Of a stretch of DNA of 64,000 nt, positions 62,601 to 64,000 are shown in pieces (position 1 is the stretch's first letter; each line of letters begins with the position of its first letter). Location: the NCBI GenBank assembly GCA_964036295.1, contig OZ038465.1, forward strand, positions 9,245,667-9,309,666, in the 5' to 3' direction. Below the pieces are notes generated by a model. It worked only from the letters and a program-made list of their open reading frames with translations, was not told the DNA's origin and did not search any database. This DNA comes from Plumapathes pennacea. Its lineage: Eukaryota; Cnidaria; Anthozoa; Antipatharia; Myriopathidae. Made by a program: the position numbers and the translations under genes.

Positions 62601-63320
62601 CACTCCCGTACAGGTGAAGAATGAGATCCTGTGGCTGTGCCCAAAGCACGCGGAAGCCACTTCGCCGAAGGAAACCGCCCCGAACCAGGGTTCTTTTCAG
62701 GCAAGTAACGCGGTTTTTGCGAAAAAATGTTGCTGTAATGTGTGTTATAGTGACGTCATGTTCACATTTTTCTCATTATTGAGAGATTGAGCATCACTGC
62801 TTGTGGGGTCATGAAACAAAAAGCGTAAATAATATCTCAAGCTACAACCCTAGACAAAACTACTGGGACAGTTTTAACAGAAGAGCCATTACAAAGACTT
62901 CAGCATTGCCTCCCTCCCCCCGTCGCAATGTTGAAAATTTTGGAGACAAGTGCTGTAAGATGTTTGCCTCGTACCTACTTTACAACACTGAATAGGGGGA
63001 GGGGGGAGAATCTGTCATAGACACGTGTGTGCGAGCTGAAAGTACGACAACATCGAAAAACGCTGTGATACATGATACACTCTCTTGAAGTGTCCCACAT
63101 AATTTTGACCAAGATTGTACAAACAAACCGTTCATAAATCGAAAGAAAATGTCCCCAAAGCAAATGTCACACTTAGTATGGGAAAATGTCACACTTAGTA
63201 TTTACCGAAAATTTGAAGGTTATATACGTTGAAAACTTTTTAAGAACCGACAGTTTGAAAACTGCAAAAATTACAAAGAATGTATGGCTGGGTGGCAATG
63301 GTTGTCACCCAACCATACAT

Positions 63321-63358
<38 letters not shown>

Positions 63359-63869
63359 GCAGTTTCGATAACAAAGGTCTCTCTTGAAATATATTCAACG
63401 TATATGACATTGAATTTTCATTAATTATTAAAAGTGTGACATTTTCTTTTGATTTATGGAGTCCGTTTGTTTATAGCTTGAAATTTTACTTATGCTAATG
63501 AGAAAAACATGTAAACAAAGATCCTCCTATAATTTTCTTTTAGGTATTGCTGTAATACAGATTAATGTCGCCTGAAGTTTGATTATGTTGCAAGAAGTAA
63601 TGTTTCTTTCCGAAGACAGTCAACTTACTGAGTAGATCGATAGATCGATGTTTTGACATAAAATATCTGCTTTTATTTGAATCGGGTGCCGGAATGAATA
63701 ACGATGGCTAGAACCGCGCCACACAGTAACTTTATAGTTTATAGTCATAGTTTTGAACATCTTGTTTCCATAGTTCATTAACGTTTTAATGTATATTAAG
63801 GCCTTTTTCATTTTGTCCATCAGGATTCCAAGGAATCACAGCCAAATAGGGCACAAGAGTATGCCCAAG
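7842..63869 (+). CDS. Ankyrin-LRR-Roc-COR (Roco family) gene, 20 visible exons, 3-prime incomplete
   Basis: This is a discontinuous gene; the individual exons are listed separately. The exons are 7842-7952, seventeen 99-bp ankyrin exons, 59692-62700 and 63824-63869. All boundaries up to the large exon are phase 0, so the parts join in one frame to about 1,614 codons. Roco proteins couple repeat domains to a Roc GTPase and a COR dimerisation domain. The order ankyrin-LRR-Roc-COR matches the front of LRRK1-type proteins, but no kinase is visible here, and the gene continues past the right edge. The architecture is seen directly. The role as an intracellular sensor or scaffold is inference. Alternative names such as an MFHAS1-like protein are possible, but none of those known to me carries an ankyrin array like this one. 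Confidence 0.85.
8451..8545. repeat. Simple repeats: (TTGCCA)n then GTTTT-rich tract
   Basis: TGCCAT is repeated five times or so at 8451-8476, followed by a TTTGTTGTT/GTTTT-rich tract to about 8545. The rest of 7953-9339 is intron sequence in which I recognise nothing else. Confidence 0.6.
9340..10035. repeat. Diverged copy of the long-unit intronic repeat
   Basis: This aligns by eye with 16495-17015, 19925-20450 and 23355-23880. Shared words include CAGCACACGGTGATTGGTTC, TCTGTCGCCGCTAA, CTTTCTGTGGCGACACGAA and CCATTCGATCATGTAGCC. It shows that intron 1 once held the same sequence as the long ankyrin-exon units. Confidence 0.7.
10036..11326 (-). mobile_element. Helitron-like element, copy 2, 3-prime truncated
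   Basis: On the minus strand it begins TCCCCGAGCGAAGCG after an A at 11327, the same 5-prime end as copies 1 and 3. The body matches them down to about 10036, where it stops within the region corresponding to about 3670 of copy 1, so the CTAG end is missing. Together with copy 3 it forms an inverted pair separated by about 550 bp. Confidence 0.68.
10281..11090 (-). CDS. Helitron-borne basic tandem-repeat protein (open copy)
   Basis: This is an uninterrupted 269-codon frame; the likely start is the second Met (MNLKTIKLET), which is shared with the other copies. An Arg-rich head (REARLQKRREQARARRNRK) is followed by about six tandem 22-23-residue units around EEKTPQREQRLKAKRELQKQ, then a non-repetitive tail. 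It has no enzymatic domain. The repeat is predicted to be highly charged and helical. Because the DNA repeat length is a multiple of three, the opposite strand is also partly open; I treat those frames as shadows. Whether the protein is made is unknown. Confidence 0.5.
   Translation of the reverse strand: MYVTAFTKMNLKTIKLETERSREARLQKRREQARARRNRKTIEQRQIRLEKGRQSRADEKTPQGEQRWKAKRELQKHKRAEEKTPQREQRLKAKRELQKQKRAKEKTPQREQRLKAKRELQKQKRAEEKTPQREQRLKAKRELEKQKRAEEKTPQREQRLKAKRELQKQKRAEETAPQREQRFKANRELQTPFVLNSDTIQKGQATKVSLWKSNNHRDKYILPVSCNSITSKMYWNLYADRFPLKYCFNTLLSPVSATVFAQSNRNLES
11327..11875. repeat. Continuation of the long-unit repeat between two Helitrons
   Basis: About 11590-11875 is homologous to about 17740-18042 and its copies. 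Both end in TTTAATCAGGTTTCATTT and AAGCCAAGTTC. The match resumes at 14750, after Helitron copy 3, so the Helitron interrupted this repeat. A poly-T/poly-pyrimidine tract lies at about 11360-11392. Confidence 0.65.
12166..12483 (+). pseudogene. Helitron basic repeat protein, interrupted copy
   Basis: It begins MENLKTGKLET, then hits an in-frame TAA where copy 1 has CAA. The frame continues with REQARARRNRE, one ETAPQREQRLQANRELQ unit and the common tail NIFYPV followed by a stop. It has one repeat unit, against several in copies 1 and 2. Confidence 0.5.
12704..12934. mobile_element. TA-flanked MITE (Tc1/mariner-like), 231 bp
   Basis: The ends CAATCACGGTCAAAAG and the reverse complement of TTTTGACCATGATTG form the inverted repeats, continued by GTTGGGACG/CGTCCCAAC. 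TA flanks both sides. Helitron copy 2 has the empty site (GTATGACTAGGTCTGAAGC on the same strand), which proves a TA duplication. The interior is itself palindromic (CCATTCAATGTT and AACATTGAATGG). A relative is at 62845-63117. Confidence 0.8.
13083..14336. mobile_element. Mutator-like foldback element, 10-bp target duplication
   Basis: It begins GATAGTGACTAAAAGAAC and ends with its exact reverse complement. Both arms consist of tandem 10-bp units (CACGAGTGAC variants), about ten on each side, followed by AAAATAAGCTCCTC. The flanks are a perfect direct repeat, GTCTGGTGCA (13073-13082 and 14337-14346), present once at the empty site in Helitron copy 1. Long inverted repeats with a 9-11 bp duplication suggest the Mutator superfamily; this is an inference, as no transposase is present. 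Confidence 0.78.
13361..13478. mobile_element. Small MITE nested in the foldback element
   Basis: GGGCCCAGTTGTTCAAA at the left and TTTGAACAACTGGCCCC at the right are inverted repeats around a 118-bp element, with a second palindrome inside (GTGGATAGCGCTATCCAC). The ends resemble those of the MITE at 48393-48623. Confidence 0.7.
14750..15480 (+). pseudogene. Relic ankyrin unit without its exon
   Basis: The 14935-14990 part matches the sequence just upstream of the real ankyrin exons (AGTAGTTAGAAACAAA-like, then GAGTTGTTAATCT), but instead of the TTTTCAG acceptor and exon it runs into TTATTAACGTTTTTC. The 15175-15460 part matches sequence normally downstream of an ankyrin exon (GGCTAATTCGTT, ACTGGTGATGCGCGAC, TAAGCTGCTT). 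No 99-bp exon remains between them. Confidence 0.65.
16116..16214 (+). CDS. Exon 2: ankyrin repeat
   Basis: It is bounded by GTTTTCAG| and |GTACGTAAG. The 33 codons begin SRVTPLHAAASGGHLEVVNK and end with LLDAGADVN then VTNR. Canonical TPLH and GGHLEVV motifs are intact. Phase 0 at both ends. Confidence 0.9.
16440..16490. repeat. (ATTT)n microsatellite
   Basis: About eleven tandem TTTA units lie in the intron after exon 2. The corresponding site after exons 3 and 4 is short and degenerate. Confidence 0.8.
19014..19535. mobile_element. 522-bp TTAA-flanked MITE, copy in unit 2
   Basis: It is flanked by TTAA on both sides (19010-19013 and 19536-19539), with perfect inverted ends of about 49 bp starting AGTGCCTATAAGCCTTCAG and a further imperfect inverted zone. 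The same position in unit 1 (about 16095) reads GTTGTTAATCTG with one TTAA, the empty site. A TTAA target is typical of piggyBac-type elements. It ends only 23 bp before exon 3, so it touches the branch-point and pyrimidine-tract region. Confidence 0.85.
19559..19657 (+). CDS. Exon 3: ankyrin repeat
   Basis: Same 99-bp phase-0 layout as exon 2; begins FRETPLHAAASGGHLEVVNK. Only the first three codons differ from exon 2 in protein. The acceptor lies directly downstream of the TTAA MITE. Confidence 0.9.
22446..22967. mobile_element. 522-bp TTAA-flanked MITE, copy in unit 3
   Basis: It looks identical, in length and ends, to the copy at 19014-19535 and sits at the same place relative to exon 4. 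It was therefore copied by the tandem duplication, not inserted independently. Confidence 0.85.
22991..23089 (+). CDS. Exon 4: ankyrin repeat
   Basis: The encoded residues are the same as exon 3 (begins FRETPLHAAA, ends DVN then VTNR). Acceptor GTTTTCAG, donor GTACGT, phase 0. Confidence 0.9.
24551..24808 (-). CDS. Small hydrophobic ORF of family A
   Basis: This is an 85-codon frame with a hydrophobic stretch (CFLSIIIIHFFVNICL) followed by a Lys/Arg-rich tail. The same segment is open in copies 2 (27204-27482) and 3 (56214-56471). It could be an exon or chance. I do not recognise it. Confidence 0.3.
   Translation of the reverse strand: MKIHSTRLPGCIASVTQVLSRASESNENWVVANEEYSYGAFDNCFLSIIIIHFFVNICLTEIRRKEGKKNKGSSWIRHVQKLTRL
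25128..25532 (-). CDS. Family A 134-residue ORF
   Basis: It begins MNFSLRAERLPLSETLRLCV and contains FNKSRKDRQAITS and a Ser/Arg-rich end (PSRNVRSTSP). At DNA level its 3-prime half is a diverged copy of the end of the 190-residue ORF (shared core AACAA-AG-AG-AAA, GGCAGGCGA, AAGTC-TCAAAAG). It is open in copies 1 and 2 and broken by an insertion in copy 3. Function unknown. Confidence 0.4.
   Translation of the reverse strand: MNFSLRAERLPLSETLRLCVTRGVYEQSAFNFVLRAVKVLCLLSEDIELLIGLRQISREIKIQDLSMKCHEHNIIERGIPNHQLLSFHSRRFNKSRKDRQAITSTIFVTEYLEVFKSSRLISDYPSRNVRSTSP
25824..25847 (-). other. 2A-like peptide motif, degenerate (copy 1)
   Basis: The frame reads FSLSRDIEKNSGP. The 2A ribosome-skipping consensus is D-V/I-E-x-N-P-G-P; here the first Pro is Ser, so skipping is probably weak or lost. 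The following residues (SVVDSNKTI) recall sequence found after 2A in cnidarian mobile-element proteins, which I state from general knowledge only. Confidence 0.5.
26027..26599 (-). CDS. Family A 190-residue ORF with signal/TM segments
   Basis: It starts MIADYMELFSMRVNLKVLCI. Residues about 13-30 are hydrophobic (signal-like), and a second hydrophobic segment lies at about 47-65 (TLLCIYVVVATFWLGAM). A basic, polar C-terminal half contains ILNKSRKSRRLI. It is open in all three copies with few substitutions. I do not recognise the family. It could be an exon of a larger spliced gene, since more conserved sequence follows. Confidence 0.45.
   Translation of the reverse strand: MIADYMELFSMRVNLKVLCILLLCIILADTSKASENLTFVWDQNFTLLCIYVVVATFWLGAMKVKQSVEQMALLFENWEMAEEKVTVGRSRFAQFYCIPTNVYVKENRNPARRSREPSHVPLNNLSRILNKSRKSRRLIQEYISKNVPKSSKVHGYTRAYVLHNANAFRERACKQHVNNKKPQIEMEREN
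27828..28232 (-). CDS. Family A 134-residue ORF, copy 2
   Basis: It differs from copy 1 by only a few residues (LYVTRGAYEQ instead of LCVTRGVYEQ). Same position and orientation in the element. Function unknown. Confidence 0.4.
   Translation of the reverse strand: MNFSLRAERLPLSETLRLYVTRGAYEQSAFNFVLRAVKVLCLLSEDIELLIGLRQISREIKIQDLSMKCHEHNIIERGIPNHQLLSFHSRRFNKSRKDRQAITSTIFVTEYLEVFKSSRLISDYPSRNVRSTSP
28523..28546 (-). other. 2A-like peptide motif, degenerate (copy 2)
   Basis: Reads RDIEKNSGP followed by SVVDPNKTI. The same Pro-to-Ser change as in copy 1 means it predates the duplication. Confidence 0.5.
28726..29298 (-). CDS. Family A 190-residue ORF, copy 2
   Basis: Same length and layout as the copy at 26027-26599, with scattered substitutions (for example IILVDTSKASENLAF). 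Both hydrophobic segments are kept. Confidence 0.45.
   Translation of the reverse strand: MIADYMELFSMRVNLKVLCILLLCIILVDTSKASENLAFVWDQNFTLLCIYVVVATFWLGAMKVKQSVEQMALLFENWEMAEEKVTVGRSRFAQFYCIPTNVYVKENRNPARRSREPSHVPLNNLSRILNKSRKSRRLIQEYISKNVPKSSKVHDYTRAYVLHNANAFRERACKQHVNNKKPQMEMEREN
30883..30981 (+). CDS. Exon 5: ankyrin repeat, class Y
   Basis: Begins YIWTLLLAAASGGHLEVVNK and ends GVDLNVRDE. The usual TPLH is replaced by TLLL. Acceptor TTTTCAG, donor GTACGT, phase 0. Confidence 0.87.
31889..31987 (+). CDS. Exon 6: ankyrin repeat, class H
   Basis: Begins HKRTPLLLGASGGHVEVVNK and ends LLDVGADLN then VSDG. TPLL replaces TPLH, and Gly replaces the first Ala of the usual LAA. Phase 0 at both ends. 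Confidence 0.87.
32897..32995 (+). CDS. Exon 7: ankyrin repeat, class N
   Basis: Begins YNRTPLHLAASGGHVEVVNK and ends GADLNIRDW. This class is closest to the ankyrin consensus. Phase 0. Confidence 0.88.
33904..34002 (+). CDS. Exon 8: ankyrin repeat, class N (Cys variant)
   Basis: Begins CNRTPLYLAAGGGHLEVVNK and ends GADLNIRDG. TPLY replaces TPLH. Phase 0. Confidence 0.87.
34903..35001 (+). CDS. Exon 9: ankyrin repeat, class Y
   Basis: Same as exon 5 except GVDVN for GVDLN. The whole upstream intron matches that of exon 5 nearly base for base, 4020 bp away. Confidence 0.87.
35909..36007 (+). CDS. Exon 10: ankyrin repeat, class H
   Basis: As exon 6, but the end reads VGADHNVSDG (His for Leu). 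It keeps the Val of LLDVG that only exons 6 and 10 share, supporting a 4-unit duplication of exons 5-8 into 9 onward. Confidence 0.87.
36917..37015 (+). CDS. Exon 11: ankyrin repeat, class H
   Basis: HKRTPLLLGASGG start, LLDAGADLNVSDG end. Phase 0, 99 bp. Confidence 0.87.
37924..38022 (+). CDS. Exon 12: ankyrin repeat, class H
   Basis: It encodes the same residues as exon 11. Exons 10-12 are three class H repeats in a row, unlike the single H in the first block. Confidence 0.87.
38931..39029 (+). CDS. Exon 13: ankyrin repeat, class N
   Basis: Begins YNRTPLYLAAGGGHVEVVNK and ends LNIRDG, resembling exon 8. It precedes the next class Y unit, as exon 8 does. Confidence 0.87.
39930..40028 (+). 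CDS. Exon 14: ankyrin repeat, class Y
   Basis: It encodes the same residues as exon 5 and carries the same class-Y upstream intron. Phase 0. Confidence 0.87.
40936..41034 (+). CDS. Exon 15: ankyrin repeat, class N
   Basis: Begins YNRTPLHLAASGG and ends LNIRDR. Phase 0. Here N, not H, follows Y, which breaks the order of the first two blocks. Confidence 0.87.
41943..42041 (+). CDS. Exon 16: ankyrin repeat, class H
   Basis: HKRTPLLLGASGG start and an end with SGG in place of SDG. The intron that follows is split by a 7.8-kb transposon. Confidence 0.87.
42731..42803. repeat. (ATT)n microsatellite
   Basis: About 24 perfect trinucleotide units, inside the transposon and downstream of the transposase. 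Confidence 0.95.
42947..42952 (-). terminator. Possible polyadenylation signal of the transposase
   Basis: TTTATT on the plus strand is AATAAA on the transcript strand, about 170 bp after the transposase stop. Suggestive only. Confidence 0.4.
43123..45354 (-). CDS. tnp2-like transposase, main exon
   Basis: This is a 743-codon frame, with open sequence continuing about 20 codons further upstream to give FLGINRDHFQ and then KFVVCPSCTKLY. That stretch plus later Cys residues (KACSHV, PCGAKL) forms a probable zinc-binding head. The centre contains FGVWNGSTQFL, NVDWFQPFKH, LLCCASDIPAARKLCGFLGH, VIDPMHNLFLGTAKRVF and FWLFSFERYNGILG, all hallmark blocks of tnp2 / Transposase_21 proteins (CACTA and relatives). 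The enzyme would cut and move DNA in the nucleus. An in-frame stop lies just before FLGINR, so either an intron ends there or this copy is damaged. The C-terminus is intact to the stop at 43123. Confidence 0.85.
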   Translation of the reverse strand: MYQMDDILVNNGRQVTAKACSHVQFPRSKRAKPCGAKLAKEVIMKSGSSKFYALKTYCYKSIVKSIEDILKRPGLEQECEKWRTRVTDETVYADVYDGKVWKDFGVWNGSTQFLTRCRSYGLMMNVDWFQPFKHRNDCSIGALYMVLMNLPRHLRFRQENVILVGILPSLAHEPKSLNHFLEPVVDELKALWDGAKVNTYSSPSDKVEIHGALLCCASDIPAARKLCGFLGHMAARGCSHCYKTFPGGFGERRDYSGFADRDSWPKRTSAQHRRDTLRVKNCKTKTQRQQLESKLGCRYTTLLKLPYYSPITMCVIDPMHNLFLGTAKRVFSMWIKTEILSKSDLQQIQERIERIGATSDLGRLPGNILSNYGGFTAAQWKNFVLLYSMYVLEGILPNQHLRVWQSFVLACKHLCKPCITKTDVLIADRKLLDFVQSFERLYGKAEITPNMHLHLHLHLKECIENYGSIYGFWLFSFERYNGILGSYHTNSKAIEIQVMRKFLTCGIISDMQHHLPKHYGELFMEQCSQLLEGISSLETQNPLQLMMAASGSMIGKEAVWTKVSAVCLPSSYKLGRLDRDSTLALHSVYKKLYSQVNETAFGLATMFKKYPSITISGEKYGSSLNLRLNSYGRIMASWCGENGTIDPGEVRPGMVLYYMVHSVEIRRRQLSHVFAVVKWLKPSAEDFGYKNPLSVWCAKDYEEGGSAVFIPVQRIQSRFISTEELHAGRQYAIVSPVPARIFL
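46136..46201 (-). CDS. Possible second exon of the transposase
   Basis: A 66-bp segment with an acceptor-like CGAAG| and donor-like CAG|GTTTG reads GEIEPETQVPASYFQDVPGS, acidic as is usual in this part of such proteins. The phase (1 to 1) fits the preceding exon if that ends at GATG|GTACGA. I found no convincing exon joining it to the main frame. Confidence 0.4.
46310..46534 (-). CDS. Transposase N-terminal exon with zinc-knuckle-like motif
   Basis: From the ATG at 46534 the frame reads MKRSSRQSSG, then KRCGHCDKSLGNTQYHEHKK (C-x2-C...H-x-H type) and a Ser/Asp-rich tail. A small Cys/His motif then an acidic linker is normal at the start of animal and fungal tnp2-type proteins. The likely donor is at about 46309-46310. 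It starts 190 bp from the divergent accessory gene. Confidence 0.6.
46535..46724. promoter_or_regulatory. Shared region between divergent transposon genes
   Basis: This 190-bp gap lies between two divergent start codons, so it probably holds a two-way promoter. I see no clear TATA box. Confidence 0.45.
46725..49618 (+). CDS. Transposon accessory protein, five exons, 287 residues
   Basis: The exons are 46725-46922, 47953-48029, 48252-48349, 48707-48816 and 49238-49618; the total of 864 nt joins in one frame to a stop. All introns obey GT-AG. The N-terminal part (residues about 24-50, LSELKAIREENQRLKRDF) looks like a coiled coil. The middle reads AVRTIYKELSKE, KKKWEKATIKAATRQYWRSL and a strongly basic run (VKRRTRLRRKLEKRRKAV), suggesting nucleic-acid binding. 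An acidic patch (SSEESDLEAE) follows. I do not recognise a named family; a DNA-binding helper of the transposase is the likely role because both genes share a promoter and element. An AATAAA follows the stop. Confidence 0.72.
48393..48623. mobile_element. MITE in an intron of the accessory gene
   Basis: The ends CCGGGTTGTTCAAAGC and GCTTTGAACAACCGGG are inverted repeats of about 17 bp. Inside is a 66-bp perfect palindrome at 48445-48510. The end sequence resembles that of the MITE at 13361-13478. Confidence 0.65.
48900..49200. repeat. TCTATCTA-like low-complexity intron
   Basis: A degenerate tract of CTATCTATC and TATATATA words fills most of the last intron of the accessory gene. Confidence 0.6.
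49689..49694 (+). terminator. Polyadenylation signal of the accessory gene
   Basis: AATAAA about 70 bp after the stop, followed by GTGTATTTTATTGTTG, a GT/T-rich downstream element. Confidence 0.7.
50176..51645 (+). repeat. Short-unit array resumes, then decays
   Basis: A full short unit holds exon 17, and another intron-like unit continues to about 51645. The latter is more diverged (for example GATATCTGAGCTTATAAC) and is cut before its exon by unrelated sequence and the inverted family A copy. Confidence 0.85.
50745..50843 (+). CDS. Exon 17: ankyrin repeat, class N
   Basis: Begins YNRTPLHLAASGGHVEVVKK (Lys for the usual Asn) and ends LNIRDG. 99 bp, phase 0, same splice signals. Separated from exon 16 by 8.7 kb because of the transposon. 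Confidence 0.87.
52232..52801 (+). CDS. Family A 190-type ORF, copy 3
   Basis: 189 codons, one fewer than the other copies because of an in-frame loss (MALFENW instead of MALLFENW). Signal-like and second hydrophobic segments are intact. An in-frame deletion in place of a frameshift is mildly consistent with selection for protein. Confidence 0.45.
   Translation: MIADYMELFSMRVNLKVLCILLLCIILADTSKASENLTFVWDQNFTLLCIYVVVATFWLGAMKVKQSVEQMALFENWEMAEEKVTVGRSRFAQFYCIPTNVYVKENRSPARRSREPSHVPLINLSRILNKSRKSRRLIQEYISKNVPKSSKVHGYTRAYVLHNANAFRERACKQHVNNKKPQMEMEREN
52980..53003 (+). other. 2A-like peptide motif, degenerate (copy 3)
   Basis: DIEKNSGP in the reading frame that follows the 190-type ORF, with DPNKTI after it. 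Same Pro-to-Ser change as in the other copies. Confidence 0.5.
53295..55834 (+). pseudogene. Family A 134-residue ORF, copy 3, split by insertion
   Basis: The start MNFSLRAERLPLSETLRLCV is at 53295. The frame then enters the 53359-55497 insertion and its remainder resumes at about 55498 (YEQSAFNFVLRAVK...). The long open frame 55295-55834 is a chance fusion of insertion sequence with this remainder. Confidence 0.55.
53359..55497. mobile_element. 2.1-kb element nested in family A copy 3
   Basis: The insertion begins CCGGTGTAAGAG and ends CACTACACCGG, so CCGGTGTA is a terminal inverted repeat. Both ends carry clustered self-complementary words of the form GGGCATTTTTGCC/GGCAAAAATGCC (53385-53515 and 55360-55490). 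The host sequence is contiguous in copies 1 and 2. No transposase ORF is seen. The interior holds a GGAC-type repeat (53707-53742) and a G-run (53758-53775). Superfamily unknown. Confidence 0.68.
56214..56471 (+). CDS. Small hydrophobic ORF of family A, copy 3
   Basis: 85 codons, the counterpart of 24551-24808, with CFLSIIIIHFFVNICL. Low confidence that it is a gene. Confidence 0.3.
   Translation: MKIHSTRLPGCIASVTQVLSRASESNENWVVANEEYSYGAFDNCFLSIIIIHFFVNICLTEIRRKEGKKNKGSSWIRHVQKLTRL
56865..57579. mobile_element. TTAA-flanked MITE, 715 bp
   Basis: The ends GGTGATTCCCTAG and CTAGGGAATCACC are perfect inverted repeats, flanked by TTAA on both sides (56861-56864, 57580-57583). The interior has two related segments about CAAGCACGGTGACCCC and CGAGCACGGTGACCCC. 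No transposase. Different family from the 522-bp MITE but the same target preference. Confidence 0.72.
57584..58480. other. Intron sequence, nothing recognised
   Basis: No gene or clear element was found. A GC-rich inverted pair lies at about 58360-58425 (GGATTGATAAATAACCAACTC and GTTGGTTATTTTTCAATCC). Confidence 0.4.
58481..59399 (+). repeat. Diverged ankyrin unit around exon 18, split by a LINE
   Basis: 58500-58698 matches the post-exon intron of other units (GGCTAATTCGTTGAAAC, ACTGGCGA). 59283-59399 matches the pre-exon part (TAAGCCGCTTCCCTCTCCAGTTA, GTGAGTTGTTAATCTATGG). A retrotransposon fragment separates them. Confidence 0.75.
58699..59282 (-). mobile_element. 5-prime-truncated LINE with 12-bp target duplication
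   Basis: A poly-T run of about 40 (poly-A on the minus strand) marks the tail, and TCATTTCCCAAG flanks both sides (58687-58698 and 59283-59294). On the minus strand the frame down to 59039 reads PTAYDISLSTALGLIPDTSS and LNFCFLVARYYIWCSR, typical of the C-terminal end of a non-LTR reverse transcriptase ORF. A (TAAGTG)n-type tract precedes the tail (about 58794-58845). Confidence 0.82.
59400..59498 (+). CDS. Exon 18: diverged ankyrin repeat
   Basis: 99 bp, phase 0, acceptor TTTTCAG, donor GTATGT. Begins FQKNPLQLAVESGHLEVVKK and ends less canonically (LGTEAAVKVADS). It is the last ankyrin unit, the least similar to the rest, and probably caps the repeat stack. Confidence 0.85.
59570..59680. repeat. 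Simple repeats: (AAATC)n, (AT)n, poly-T, (CTTTTT)n
   Basis: A run of low-complexity tracts just before the large Roco exon; the pyrimidine-rich part doubles as a very long polypyrimidine tract for its acceptor. Confidence 0.85.
59692..62700 (+). CDS. Exon 19: LRR, Roc GTPase and COR domains
   Basis: 1003 codons, entered in phase 0 at CTGAAAG|. Numbering from the Met at 59701: LRRs at about 82-222 (LQILPEDI, LRIIPDSVGNLSRLQVLHMS, LKVLPDTIGKLRNLKELYCA). The Roc GTPase starts at 241, with P-loop GEEGVGKT (247-254), switch II DTAGD (293-297) and base-recognition THAD (357-360). COR begins about 481 (VWNRETGGLPLL) with GYIVYHD and LNPQWLANQL near 551. A Cys-rich part (CQSC, then MCPKC at 754-758) follows. 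The GTPase motifs look intact, so nucleotide binding is likely. The exon most likely ends at CAG|GCAAGT, a GC-AG donor; read-through would add about 30 codons to a stop at 62790. Confidence 0.93.
62845..63117. mobile_element. TA-flanked MITE, relative of the one at 12704
   Basis: TA flanks an element with ends CAACCCTAGACAAAAC and the complement of GTCAAAATTATGTGGGACA-type sequence (…TTTTGACCAAGATTG). The internal arrangement of C-run, AATGTTG, ACACTGAAT and G-run parallels the 12704-12934 element. It lies in the intron after the Roco exon. Confidence 0.6.
63182..63446. mobile_element. Small inverted-repeat element with a central hairpin
   Basis: GAAAATGTCACACTT at the left and AAGTGTGACATTTTC at the right are perfect inverted repeats. 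Inside is a 20-bp stem with one mismatch (63275-63294 with 63306-63325) next to a long T-run. A 21-bp tandem duplication of the left end precedes it. Confidence 0.6.
63824..63869 (+). CDS. Exon 20: short exon after the COR region
   Basis: TTTTGTCCATCAG|GATTCC is a good acceptor and CAAG|GTAATG a plausible donor. It reads DSKESQPNRAQEYAQ in the frame left by exon 19 and ends in phase 1. The rest of the gene lies beyond the window. What follows to 64000 shows no further exon. Confidence 0.55.
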
Positions 63870-64000
63870 GTAATGCCCTCAACAACGACTGCCATTTGTT
63901 TTTTCGTGGTAGAGATACTATTGATTAATAATTTTGAAAATAACTTGATTATATTTTTTAACACTAGAAATTGTGTAATGATGCTTGGTTCTCCTGTGGG

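Overview
The window looks like nuclear DNA of an animal, most likely a cnidarian and plausibly a stony coral. It has spliced genes with GT-AG introns, introns packed with many transposon families, and a large ankyrin-LRR-Roc-COR gene. It also has a tnp2-type transposase of a kind common in cnidarian genomes. The species is not identifiable by eye. I see no rRNA, tRNA or CRISPR array, and nothing bacterial.

One plus-strand gene dominates. Its first recognisable coding exon is at 7842-7952. It then has 17 exons of exactly 99 bp, each encoding one 33-residue ankyrin repeat with phase-0 boundaries, between 16.1 and 59.5 kb. A 3-kb exon (59692-62700) encodes leucine-rich repeats, a Roc GTPase and a COR domain. 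A short exon follows at 63824-63869 and the gene runs off the right edge. The visible exons join in frame to about 1,614 codons. Roco proteins are GTPases that use such repeats as partner-binding surfaces, so the gene is probably a signalling or scaffold receptor. The ligand is unknown.

The ankyrin part is a tandem exon array. Exons 2-4 sit in 3.43-kb units at about 15.6-24.4 kb. Exons 5-16 sit in near-identical 1.0-kb units at 30.0-42.4 kb, which form a higher-order pattern of three exon classes. Exon 17 (50.7 kb) is the same unit after a 7.8-kb transposon, and exon 18 (59.4 kb) is a diverged repeat. A relic unit without its exon is at 14.9-15.5 kb.

The introns record a layered insertion history. 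There are three Helitron-like copies (3.3-5.0, 10.0-11.3 and 11.9-14.7 kb). One of these contains a TA-flanked MITE and a Mutator-like foldback element that itself holds a smaller MITE. A 522-bp TTAA-flanked MITE is shared by two of the long units. A 2.7-kb element carries two uncharacterised ORFs and a 2A-like motif, present as a head-to-tail dimer (24.4-29.8 kb) and as an inverted copy split by another insertion (51.7-56.6 kb). A tnp2/CACTA-like transposon (42.4-50.2 kb) carries a divergent transposase and a five-exon accessory gene. A 5-prime-truncated LINE lies at 58.7-59.3 kb. The first 7.8 kb holds repeats and no gene I can support.
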